A stretch of DNA of 64,000 nucleotides, from contig NW_026570286.1 in NCBI RefSeq assembly GCF_019649055.1, positions 372,001 through 436,000 on the forward strand, written 5' to 3'. This DNA comes from Paramacrobiotus metropolitanus. Its lineage: Eukaryota > Tardigrada > Eutardigrada > Parachela > Macrobiotidae. Positions 40,029 to 50,507 of this stretch are shown here, piece after piece; position 1 is the stretch's first letter, and each line of letters opens with the position of its first letter. Under the pieces are notes generated by a model, which saw only the letters and a program-made list of their open reading frames with translations, searched no databases and was not told the origin of the DNA. A program made the translations under genes and the position numbers.

Positions 40029-40641
40029 ATCTGTACGCAAATAATCACTACTCTGAAGATTTTTATTGATGTTGGTTTTAAAATTTTAATTTGGCATGTG
40101 ATTGGCAGTGAGCCTTGTTAATAACTTTGATGGATCAAACAGCTATTCAAAAATTATGAAACCGAATTTCGCATATATGTGCTCGTATTACGAATAATCT
40201 TATTACGACGCAAGACTTACGATTTCGATGTCCATGCGATAACATTCCGGCGTTGATTGCGTTTTGTGCTACAATCTGCACGGACAAGTTTTTCTGTACA
40301 TTTCACATCCAAGTGTTCGCGTTTATACAGAGTTTTTCTTTTAAAGTGCCGGAAAAAGACAAGGTAGTAATTTTTGTCAGATGTAACCAGAAATGGTCTG
40401 TTGTTTTGACCCTGCTTGACTAATGAACCGATAATCAGCGCCACTGCAACGGATATGACATAGGCGCTATTCGAACGATTAATTCTTCTTACAGTAATTA
40501 TTTCCATTTTAATTACTGTCATTTGTCGCGTGCACGAGCTCCACCTTATAGTCAGCTGCTGCAGGAGTATTTTGCCGCTTGAATCATGTGCTGAATTATG
40601 CAAATTTTAATCAGCTGTTAAATTGTATTGCTGAGCGCTGA
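40029..40641. other. Spacer between SPO11 and CDA-e
   Basis: About 600 bp, same-strand neighbours. It must hold the SPO11 3' end and the CDA-e promoter. The minus-strand ORF at 40217-40603 is unrecognised and I treat it as chance. Confidence 0.45.
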
Positions 40642-43592
40642 ATGCCAAAACGGGAAGCCATGGAGCGTATGTGGCGGTTATGTGTCCAAAATCTCTGGAT
40701 TGTCTCAGGTAAAGCGAGTAGTTTACTTTTTCATTCTGGTGCAATTTTACGGTTCGTAAAACTATCTGGTTTCAGTATTATTTGTTGTTCGATTAACATC
40801 GTGCGATGCGTTACGAACCTTTATGAAATCAACATTTATCTGCCCGAAACCGTTTGGATCATTTCCGGACCCCGATTCTTGCGAAAGCTACTGGATTTGT
40901 AATAACAACAATTCCATTGCGGCAACGTGCAGCTTCGGCTTAATCGTAAGCATCACCTGGAACATTTAATCTGTCCTCAAAAAATTAACTATTCCGTTTT
41001 TTGGATATTTCAAGTATAGCCATGTCCTTCTGAATTGCGACTGGGCAAGTCCGGAAATTTGCACTAGAGTAAATGGTGAGTTTATGCTGTAAAGTAGCCT
41101 GCAGTATTTTCTTTTGCCATTACTATTACTTAAAAAATAATTATCACACTGTCCGAAAACAGGTAGGACAATATGATGTTTTTGACATTGATGGCTTACC
41201 GGTACAGCAAAAAATAATTTGCAGTAAGTACTTGTTGAATTTTGGCCGCCAACTTAAAATACCGAATAGTCAATCAGGCAGTCAATGCATACAATCCCTA
41301 CTCACTGGTCAATGTAAACTGAATCAAATACTTTCCTCGTGCAGGAAAAGTTGTGCGCAACTGGACACCGCCTCCCGCCCCGGTCTTCCAGTTTTCTTTT
41401 GATAACACCCCCTCGCCGGTGCTCAACAACAACGACAACAACACCATTTCGGCGCCGGAAGTGGCTTCGCCCAACTCGGTCACTCCTATTCGTCTACTGA
41501 GCGCCAAGGAAATCCTTGCCAAATGGCAGGAAGCTCAGAGCGTATCCCGCGTTCCCTCCCACATCCTCGCCACCACAACTCCGGCCTACGTTCCACCGGT
41601 GACCGGACCGCCCGATTACACCCTTTCCCGAACGTACACTTCCGCCCCCAAACAAACCTACACGGTGCAGCCGTTGGGCGAGAAGCCGCTGGCCTGTAAT
41701 GCCAAGAACTGTAAATTACCGGACTGTTACTGTACGGCCAAGAAGATTCCTGGCGGCCTTAAGGCCGAGAATACGCCGCAGATCGTCATGGTGACCTTTG
41801 ACGATGCGGCCAACGGAGGAATGCGGAGCTGCTGGATTTATTGTTCGCCGCCAATCGGACGAACCCCAATGGATGCCCCATAACCGGGACGTTCTTCCTC
41901 GCCAATCCAGCGACGGATTATAATGTGGTCAGGAAGTGGGCGAGACGAGGTCATGAAGTGGCCTCGCATTCGTTGACGTAAGTTGTCTATTCAGTAGCTG
42001 CATAAGTACAGTAAGTAATGTTACCATAATGTTACTATACAATCAAATAATATTAAAATTTTAAGTTTTAAAGGTGTTTTCCAGTAAATTATCGCTTGCG
42101 TAATTGGCTTAACTGTAAGTAATAAGTTTCTTCAAAACTAGTCTGGTTTAAGTGTCAGTTTGTATTGTGCAAAATTGCGTAAGGGTGGATTATCTGGTAT
42201 AATTGTCCAATTTGGTATCTGATGTAGTGAAGTGGCGCATTTCGGAGCTCCGATACCGAACTAGAGTTTGCTCACGCTACACATTCACGATGACTAAAAT
42301 TATTGGAGTTTCTTCTATAATTATGATAATATAATTAGCGTGATCATTAATTTTTACCTCTAACAACATAAAATGGAAAACAGGGAAGAGTAGCAGTTTT
42401 TACGTATAATAATATCTTCCTTGCAATTTGTAGGCATAAGGATTTTGGCCGGTACAAGGAAAGTCAGTGGCAGGGTGAGATTGTCGGTGAAGCCAAACTG
42501 ACCGAACAGCTGGCTGGCGTGAAAGTGAGCGACATTGTGGGGATGCGGGCACCCTTCCTGGCCATCGGCGGCAACACCATGTTCCGGATGCTATGGAAGA
42601 ACGGTTTCCTCTACGACTCCTCCATACCATCCTCGCAGCTAGACCCGCCCCTGTGGCCCTACACCCTGGACACCCATTTGCCGCAGAAGTGCTTCCGCAA
42701 TTGTCCCACCGGCTACTATCCCGGCTTATGGGAGGTGCCTATGACGGATGTGTTGGACATTAATGGGATGGCGTGCAGCATGTGAGTGGCATGCAATGCA
42801 TACATTGTCTGCGTCGCCGGCGATTAACCGAATCCCGTCTAGGCGTAGTGTGTAAATAATATACCGTACCAGTATCCCAGCTTCGCAGAAACCTTTTCTA
42901 CTACAGTATCCAGATTTAGAAACCTTTCCTTAAAATCACCGACATATAAAATACCCAGCCAGCACTTTCTACTTTTATATTTTTATTGCAATGTTTGTAG
43001 CAGGGAGCGTAGAACATAAAATTGAAATACTCTATTCCAGTTTTTGTTGAAAGTGTCGTATCACTGCCGATAGTTTAATTTCTGCTGCGAAATATGCCAG
43101 CATCGTGGGCGTGAAATCGTAGGCTTTCTGCTTACTCAGCTAAAATATCTTACATAGCACTACAAATTAACTGGGATAATTTCTCGTGAGACGAAAATAT
43201 CTGAATGTTATTAGATGAACCATAGAAAATTAAACTGATTAGATGTATACTGATACCGGGCATTCTATATCGTGGTTTCTTTATTGACCATGTATTTTGC
43301 ACGCAGGTACGATGCCTGTACATTTCCCGGTAATCCCGAAGAGATCACCGACGTCTTCTGGGACAATTTCATGCGGCATTACAACAGCAACCGGGCGCCA
43401 TTCCTGTTGTCAGCCCATCCCGCCTTTTATTTCAACTCGCCCAGCCGGGTGGCGGGAATGTTGGCCTTCATGGACAAAGCCCTGCAGCTGGGCGATGTGT
43501 GGTTTCTGTCGGTTAAGCAGACGCTCCAGTGGATGCAAAAACCAACGGACATAACCAAGTTGAATGATTTTAAGCCATTTAAATGTGGCTAG
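40642..43592 (+). CDS. CDA-e: chitin deacetylase with CBM14; one apparent frameshift
   Basis: CE4-family chitin deacetylase. Exons: 40642-40708, 40776-40945, 41015-41075, 41167-41223, 41345-41977, 42434-42781, 43307-43592. The N-terminus is hydrophobic across the first intron (ends in VLFVVRLTSCDA). CBM14 spans exons 2-3 (FICPKPFGSFPDPDSCESYW, then LLNCDWASPEIC). A Pro/Thr/Asn-rich linker precedes the enzyme: VTFDDAA, GHEVASHSLTH, MRAPFLA, FLYDSSI, PPLWPYTLD. Every checked catalytic residue is present. Exon 41345-41977 is one base short: after FDDAANGG at about 41818-41821 the family sequence (NAELLDLLFAANRTNPNGC) continues only in the next frame, and no GT donor offers a way round. Either a recent inactivation, a polymorphism or a base-call error. 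The protein stops at FKPFKCG, lacking the C-terminal paired-Cys tail of CDA-a to CDA-d. Nearest relative is CDA-f next door. Confidence 0.82.
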
Positions 43593-44248
43593 ATACCGTA
43601 ACTTCATCATTCATAAGCGTAAACAAATAAAGCATTTTCGTGGAAAGATTCGATGTGAACGGTTTAGTAATATATATGTTAAGTATATGTAATTGCATCA
43701 CAGCTGCATAAACAAAACAACATTGTTCCGCAGTAAACGAACGCCAAACATTATGCTGCACGACACATTGGCTTAGTTTTTCATTGTAATTACGGCCTAA
43801 TTTTTGCAATTACAGTACTCTGGTGCCTTTTTTTATATGGCTATAAAATGGTAGTGAAACGTTAAATAAATTTTGCTCGAGCAGTATTTTTCCGGTAATC
43901 TACTGCATCTGTACAACAAATTCATTTTCCTATAGATTAAATGTTATACCGTATAGTGCATTTATTTTAATTTATATCACTGCCGAATATCATAAGAACA
44001 GGTCGAATAATACTTTTTTATCGGTCAAGTTGGATCTGCTCTTGGCCTTGATTATTTGATACACAACGCTGCGGGCATGATAATGGTCGCCAATGTGGAT
44101 CATTATGCCAAACCTCTGTCATGCTCATCATCTATGGTCTGAAAAGCTGTTTCGACTGCGCATGTCTATCGTATATGTAATTTCCATCTTTAATTATTTT
44201 GTCAGACCATTAACAGCGGTGTGTTTCTAATTTTCTGCGTGGGCCATC
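43593..44248. other. Spacer between CDA-e and CDA-f
   Basis: About 650 bp; no coding signal. It separates two close tandem paralogs in the same orientation. Confidence 0.5.
43626..43631 (+). terminator. Putative polyadenylation signal of CDA-e
   Basis: AATAAA lies 34 bases after the CDA-e stop codon, an ordinary distance for a short 3' UTR. Confidence 0.4.
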
Positions 44249-47200
44249 ATGCAGTCCATCGGACGAGCAGCTCATTTCCGGTTCCCGGTGCTTTCCATAT
44301 TATGTGGACTTATATCAGGTACACGGAGATGTAAAAATTAGGATATAAAATGGGAAAACCCGAAATTCGATGCCGGTTTTGATCTGCTGAAGAGTTGGTT
44401 GTACGGCTTGTTAATTAATCTTGTCTTGGTCTGTATAAAGAACAATCTGGAGAATTTTAATTCAAATTAATTAGGTATTTGGCGTGCAGAAGCCTTCAGC
44501 ATTCCGGGCATCACGCGGCGTTCCAGTGATTTCAAATGTCCCTCGGATTTCGGAAATTTCCCGATCCCTACTCGTGTGAAGCATACTGGATCTGCAGTCA
44601 AAAAAATCCATTAGCGGCAAGCTGCAGTTTTGGATTAATCGTACGTACTTGGTTGCCGTATATTATGTAATTATCTATTATGATAACCGAAACACTACTA
44701 AATCTATTTTGCAAGCTAAAAACATTTCCATTAAATGCAATGAAGATTATGTAGTGTATATATATATATATCTGCTTAAGTATTTCTGTAATAACTTTTT
44801 TTTGGCGCGCTGTTTAATAATCTTCAGCGACAAATAACCTGCGTTACAGTACTGTATATGTATCGCAAAATCATGATGATTGCGCATAGCGCATACAAAT
44901 TACTTCAGTTACTTATACTGATATGTCTGAAATCGATTCTAATGCTGCAAATAAAAGTACAGTTATTAATGCATGGATAATACATACATATAGCGTAAGT
45001 GTAAGGTAAAAGAATAACGCTAATGTAACGCAGGTAAGTAATATTTGAATGCATCAGCATGGAAACTGTATTTAGTTCAGCCACAAGACATACAACTGCG
45101 ACTGGGCCAAGCCGGAAATCTGCACGGTGATCGACGGTAAAAAAAGCGTGACTCATCAATTAACCCAATTCCTGCCGTGTCATATTATTGCGGATACATT
45201 TTTTCCCATTGCTGACAAACAGGAAAAGTCATCCGCGACTGGGTTCCGGCCACCATTCCGCCATTACCGGCAGCGGAAAAGGCCAAGCTGGATAAGATCG
45301 AAATTGCCGTGGACAAAGGTTACAATTTACTGTACAAAGCCAAATTCATGACGTACAAGGAAGAAGTGGGAGACAACCCGGATGATGATATCACGCACAA
45401 CATCATGCTGCGCTTCAATATCACCCGCAAGGGAACACCAAAAACCGTCTTCGAACAATACCAGATGCTGGTGGCGAAGTGGAAAAAGCAGCAGAAGCTC
45501 TTGGAGGCACTAGGATATACGACCACAAAAGCGCCGGTAAATTATGTAAAAGAAGTTAAAGAACCCGGCAATACGCACATAATGCTTTTAAAAATTCCCG
45601 AATCCTTGTTTACAGACAGGAATCAGCAAAATAATTTTAATTAATGCATTAAAATCGTATACCTAATAATACTCACTGGAAAAGCTGTTAGAAAGTGTTA
45701 TCAGCTAAAATGATATTAACATATCGCTGCAGATTAAGCTTGCCAATATCTTTAAAAACTCAGGCACAATAATAATTATACATGATCCAGTTAACATATA
45801 TTTTGCGAGCATGCAGATTACCTGCAATATGGGCACAATAATAATTATACATGATCCAGTTAAAAAATTCACAGCGTATATTTTGCTATGAGCATAAAAA
45901 ATTTCACTACCTGTGTTTTACAATGGTGTAATCATAAACATGGTTTTAATAGCCAATTTTATGAAGTATGTAGTTGTAGCCTTTAATTACGTATTTTTCT
46001 AATGTCTCGAATATCCATAATGCGTCTGCCACTTCAATTACATTAAGGCATGAATGACGAAACAACGAAATATTTCGCAAGAACAGACATTTAATTAAAA
46101 CCACCGGTGACGTTTGGACCGGTGACCTTTAACCGTACATCCGCTGCGCAGGTGACAACGGCCCGTGAAGCCCCGCTCTTCGGGCCCGACAATTACGTTC
46201 TGCCTGACACGGTTACGCCAGCACCAAAAAAAACTTACACCATCAAACGAGTGGGAGACGCACCGATTCCTTGCGTTGAAAAACGATGCCGCCTTCCGGA
46301 GTGCTATTGTGAAGCGAACAATATCCCGAACAATCTGTCACCCAAAGAAACACCGCAGATTGTCATGGTGACCTTTGATGATGCGGTCAACGGAGGCAAT
46401 ATTGATTTGATGGACAAGGTATTCTCGTCCAAGCGTCTCAATCCTAATGGGTGTCCGGTTACGGGAACGTTCTTCCTTTCCAATCAATGGACCGATTATA
46501 AACTCGTCAGATATTTAGCCCGGCACGGACATGAAATTGCCTCGCATTCCCTGACGTGAGTATATATGGTAGTCGGAAATTGGAACAATGATCTCTTTAA
46601 CTGTCGTTATATAATCCAGATTTTATTTTGATACAGCACAGTTAATTAGGATGACCTGCGCAACAAAAAATTTGACTCTTCTACGCAGTTAATCATAATG
46701 AAGATTACCATTAGGTCAAAATAAATTTATCGGTAAACATCCTATACACAACACGCATATCCTGAAATGTGGTTTTTGAGAGATAGTATTATTTGTAAGA
46801 GTGCGATTCCGTATAGTAAAATCATACGTATTTGGAAGAAAATAATATTAATGTCTTTGTTATACCTGATTTTCATTTTCATGGCAGAACAAAGGTCTGT
46901 TTGACTTTGACATGCAGCGTATGAATATGTTTAAACAAGTTATAAGTTATTATCATAGTGCCTCTTTTAACGGATGATGTAGTAGGGCTTTAAATTGTCA
47001 ACTAACTTTTCTTATAATTTGTCATTGTTAAAAACTATTCCCAACTTTTTTTTATTTTGTCCGCGACATTTTCGGTCCATTAGTTAAGATGAATCCTGAA
47101 TGTGCGTTGAATACCAGCGATAATTTAACCATTGACGCGATGCCCTTTACATAACTCTTGAATACCGCTAAATCGGTCTGCTAATTGCTTTAATCAGCGC

Positions 47201-48805
47201 GTCTATTCCATTAGTGGGATGGTGATTAGTGCCTACACTAACTGCTGTATAAAAACGGGATACGCGTACATTTGACCCACTTACGCGCATTGACTTCTGC
47301 CGGCACGGTACACACAAACAACATAACAACTTCTTTTGTGTCCGTTGCACAGACATCAAGACATGTCGCGCTACACTTATCAGCAATGGCGCAATGAGAT
47401 GGTGGGTGAGGTGGAGTTGGCGGAGGAGTTAGCCGGCGTGAACACGTCCCAGATTTACGGAATGCGTGCACCCTTCCTCAATATTGGCGGGGATGTACAG
47501 TTTCGTATGCTGTGGGATAACGGCTTCCTGTACGATTCCTCCATCCCATCGTCCCAGACCAATCCGCCTTTGTGGCCGTACACCTTCGATGCGCCCATGC
47601 CGCATCCATGTTTCCAAGTATGTCAAACGCGCTTACCGGTATAATTCAGTTTTGCCCGAGTACGTTAATGTGCCGCTCCCTGAATTAAATTGTTTTACAT
47701 GGTACTGCAAAATTTAATTAGGTACTATCACGTACAGCAAGGGATCTGCTCCTTCTTCCGGTGTTATAATTATTTTGGGCATAAGTTTAGAATTACTCGT
47801 ATCTTCTCGTTGCCCACCGCTGTGCTTCAGTAAATGTAGCGTGATTCACAGATTTATACAAAAAATAAGAATGAAAATAGATAAGAAGGAGAAAACAGAA
47901 ACGATATTAATGGATATTATAATAAGAAGGAAATGGATACTACATGTCTGATAGTAAACTTAAGTTTAAAATTTGAGATTTGAGCTGAGATTTGTGTAAC
48001 AATGTTTAACATGCCAACAAATCCCTCTGTGATACTTTTTTTAATCGTAAACCGCGTTTTCCGGTGTGTGCATATGAATTGTTTCGCTGAAGTGTTTTTT
48101 CGATGTACTTTCTTAGGAGCCGTGCCCGAAAGGTTACTTCCCGGTTTGTGGGAAGTACCCTTGACCTATTTCCACGGGTTAAACAACGTTTCCTGCAGTA
48201 TGTACGACGTGTGCGCCTTTCCCAGCTATTCTGAGGAAATCGCCGATTTATTCTGGCAGAATTTCCTGCGGCATTACAACACCAACCGGGCACCGTATCT
48301 GTTATCCGCGCATACCGCCTGGTATCTCAACAGTCTCCAGCGCGGCGAGGGTCTGACCATGTTCATGGATAAAGCCCTAAAACTAGGTGATGTCTATTTC
48401 GTTAGCGTCATAAAGGCGCTGGACTGGGTCCGACAACCTACACCGCTGTCAAAGGTCAACACGTTCCCATCGTGGATGTGTGAGAAACCGGAGCCGGTAA
48501 CGATGGCACCACCACCGCTGACCACGGTTACACAACCGCCACCGGCTACCGCTGCGGTACAACAGATTGTGCAGGAGGTGTTCACACAAGCCGCGGTAAC
48601 CACGGCTACTACCACCACTGCTACCACTACCACCACCGTTACCGCACCGAAAACCAGGGCAACGACGAAAGCGGCAGCGGAAACGAGACGAAAACGGCGA
48701 AGGAACACTAAGAGAAGAACAACTGCCACCACCGCTACCACTACCACCACACTGCCGGATTCTGAGTATTACGACGATGCAGAGCTTGCTGCTGCACCGA
48801 AATAG
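44249..48805 (+). CDS. CDA-f: chitin deacetylase with CBM14 and Thr-rich tail; two apparent frameshifts
   Basis: Tandem paralog of CDA-e. Exons: 44249-44318, 44475-44640, 45076-45136, 45223-45536, 46152-46555, 47353-47617, 48117-48805. Exon 3 is 61 nt as in CDA-e, and the phase pattern is the same. Signal peptide from MQSIGRAAHFRFPVLSILCG. CBM14 is split over exons 2-3 (FKCPSDFGNF then NCDWAKPEIC). Exon 4 adds a lysine-rich, probably helical segment (AEKAKLDKIEIAVDKGY to AKWKKQQKLLEALGY), only weakly like CDA-e. The enzyme part has VTFDDAV, GHEIASHSLTH, MRAPFLN, FLYDSSI, all intact. Two exons are each one base short: in exon 2 at a TTCCC run (about 44550; FPDPYSCEAYW resumes in the next frame) and in exon 7 at a CCC run (about 48140; CPKGYFP then PGLWEVPLTYF in the next frame). 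After the catalytic domain come about 80 residues rich in Thr with a basic patch RRKRRRNTKRR, then DSEYYDDAELAAAPK. The start of exon 5 after CGCAG is the weakest junction. Confidence 0.8.
45763..45863 (+). repeat. Direct repeat of 32 bp, 69 bp apart, in a CDA-f intron
   Basis: GGCACAATAATAATTATACATGATCCAGTTAA (given here only as ends GGCACAATAATAA ... GATCCAGTTAA) occurs at 45763-45794 and again at 45832-45863. Weaker likeness (TATATTTTGC) continues beyond each copy, so this is a recent local duplication of about 69 bp. Confidence 0.8.
48556..48765 (+). repeat. Thr/ACC-rich low-complexity coding stretch
   Basis: ACC/ACT/GCT codon runs encode Thr/Ala-rich blocks on both sides of a basic Arg/Lys patch in the CDA-f tail. 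This is a mucin-like, probably O-glycosylated segment. The long Val-rich minus-strand ORFs here are its shadows. Confidence 0.7.
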
Positions 48806-49902
48806 AGATACGCATATTTCAGCAAGGTTGTATTCGTTAAAAAAATTGTTGGCTTTTGGATAAATTCCAATGGAATTCTTTGCTCTGTAATAAGTATAGC
48901 TCGTGATGAAAAGTTTCATAGAAAAAGTGCTGGAATCCTGTCTGCGTGGAAGATGTACATTAGTGTTACCAGATAACTGGCAAGAATGATTAATATGGCA
49001 CTTGGCAGATATCTACTCGACAGATCGAATAGCAGTGACAAGGGCACGTTATTGTTGGCCGTAACGTATCTGGGGATAAAAATAGGATCATCCGATTGAG
49101 CGCCATATTATAGTGACCTGATGGACCTCCGGTCGGCTTGGAAGTTGTCAAAAAACACTTCAACGCCGGGTATATGTTGTATATTAATGATGCAGTTATT
49201 CCGAAGAGGAAATGGACAAGTGTGCTCATTATAGAACCGGTAATTTGGCGCCGGTATGTAAATGTAACTCAGCCATTAATCTCAGTCGTTCATGATCTGT
49301 TATATGTATATTCATACAATTAGCGACAAGTGCTTATTTGAATGCGAACATAATTTTTATGCGTGTAAATTGATGCGCTTACATAAGCCAGCATTTACTT
49401 TCACAAATTTTACAGTACCGGCGTTCGGCAAACGATAGACAGACACTTATTGACGTGATTCAGTTCATATACTTAACTGATATTGCGCGACCATAATAAG
49501 CAAATCGATGTAACTGTAAACAGGTGCTATTTTTATTTTACAATGAGAATAAACCAATTATCACGATGAACGCACAGAGAGTGCCGCATAGAATTATATT
49601 GTGAACCCCGAGACATAGTCCCTACATATGAGAAAAACCAGATAACAGTAATAAATTATGGAGCGATCAATAATAGATGAATATTGCATTACCGCGTATC
49701 CTATTCATAACCTCATAAAAACCGACAAAAGATCCAACATTTACAAAAATCAGATTCATCAGCGGTTACGTCTGGATGGAACCGATATTGTTGATGGAAT
49801 TATAGCGCATGTGACCAAGCCGGACACTTGAGAGATCCAGGTGAGTTGATGACATAATTATATTTACGCCGGGGTATCGCGATTGGTATAAGGATCGGTA
49901 TA
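48806..49902. other. Convergent spacer between CDA-f and the DH44-like gene
   Basis: About 1.1 kb between two 3' ends; no supported gene. Confidence 0.45.
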
Positions 49903-50391
49903 TCAGCCGAATTCTTTCATTAATTTGGCATTATCCGACGCGGTACGGGATTTCTGCATGAGCCGCCGTAAGGCCATCTGCTGTTTCATCTTATCCCGCA
50001 GTACATCCAAAGGGCTCATAATGGACAGGGTTAATCCGGACTCCTCGGCCGGTTGAGGGCTGCGTTTGCCCATGGACGATGCAGCCAGCAGATTGTACGA
50101 GGTGAATACCGGCTCTTCCGCGACTTCCGGTGTTGGTGCATCAATAGCAGCAACCGGCGATAAGTCGTCCGTCGGCTGCACTGATTGTTCATCGGTGAAA
50201 AGCGGGAAATTTCTGTTATCAGGCTGATACGGAGAAATATCATTAGCCACATTGACGTCGATGCCGGCATAATTTTCCATGGGATATTTGTCGTCCTGAC
50301 GGTTAATGACGGCGGAAAGTGCTTGATGCGGGCATAATACAATTAGGCATATGTTAAAGTACAGTCCAATCAATACCCATATCGTTTCCAT
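49903..50391 (-). CDS. CRF-like diuretic hormone (DH44-type) neuropeptide precursor
   Basis: A single-exon, 162-residue secretory precursor. The signal peptide METIWVLIGLYFNICLIVLC is followed by an acidic, poorly conserved propeptide. A dibasic cleavage site Lys109-Arg110 comes next, then a 51-residue peptide (residues 111-161), and a final Gly162 that serves as amide donor before the stop. The core GLTLSIMSPLDVLRDKM matches the diagnostic SLSIVNPLDVLRQRL of insect DH44 and the corresponding start of vertebrate CRF/urotensin peptides. The helix then continues MALRRLMQKSRTASDNAKLM, in line with the ARRxMKENxxQxxxNRxxL pattern. The predicted product is one amidated hormone acting on a class B GPCR in water and ion balance or stress signalling (family knowledge). 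The start is the only Met that gives a signal peptide. It is convergent with CDA-f and divergent from the reductase gene. Confidence 0.9.
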   Translation of the reverse strand: METIWVLIGLYFNICLIVLCPHQALSAVINRQDDKYPMENYAGIDVNVANDISPYQPDNRNFPLFTDEQSVQPTDDLSPVAAIDAPTPEVAEEPVFTSYNLLAASSMGKRSPQPAEESGLTLSIMSPLDVLRDKMKQQMALRRLMQKSRTASDNAKLMKEFG

Positions 50392-50496
50392 AATTAGTCG
50401 CTGTCGTTTGCACTACTGTCGGTTATGAAGCAGCGGTAGCCTGTGTGCGGCGGATCGTTGTTCCCACGGTCGCACAGCGGTGGGAGGAAAATGCTG

Positions 50497-50507
50497 CTTT
50501 ATATTTT
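50497..50507 (-). promoter_or_regulatory. Possible TATA box of the DH44-like gene
   Basis: AAAATATAAAG on the minus strand lies about 110 bases before the start codon, leaving room for a short leader. It is the only TATA-like match at a sensible distance. Confidence 0.35.

Noticed and set aside
48394-48919. Long Val- and Gly/Ser-rich minus-strand ORFs
   Set aside because: They are antisense shadows of the Thr-codon-rich CDA-f tail and have no family likeness.
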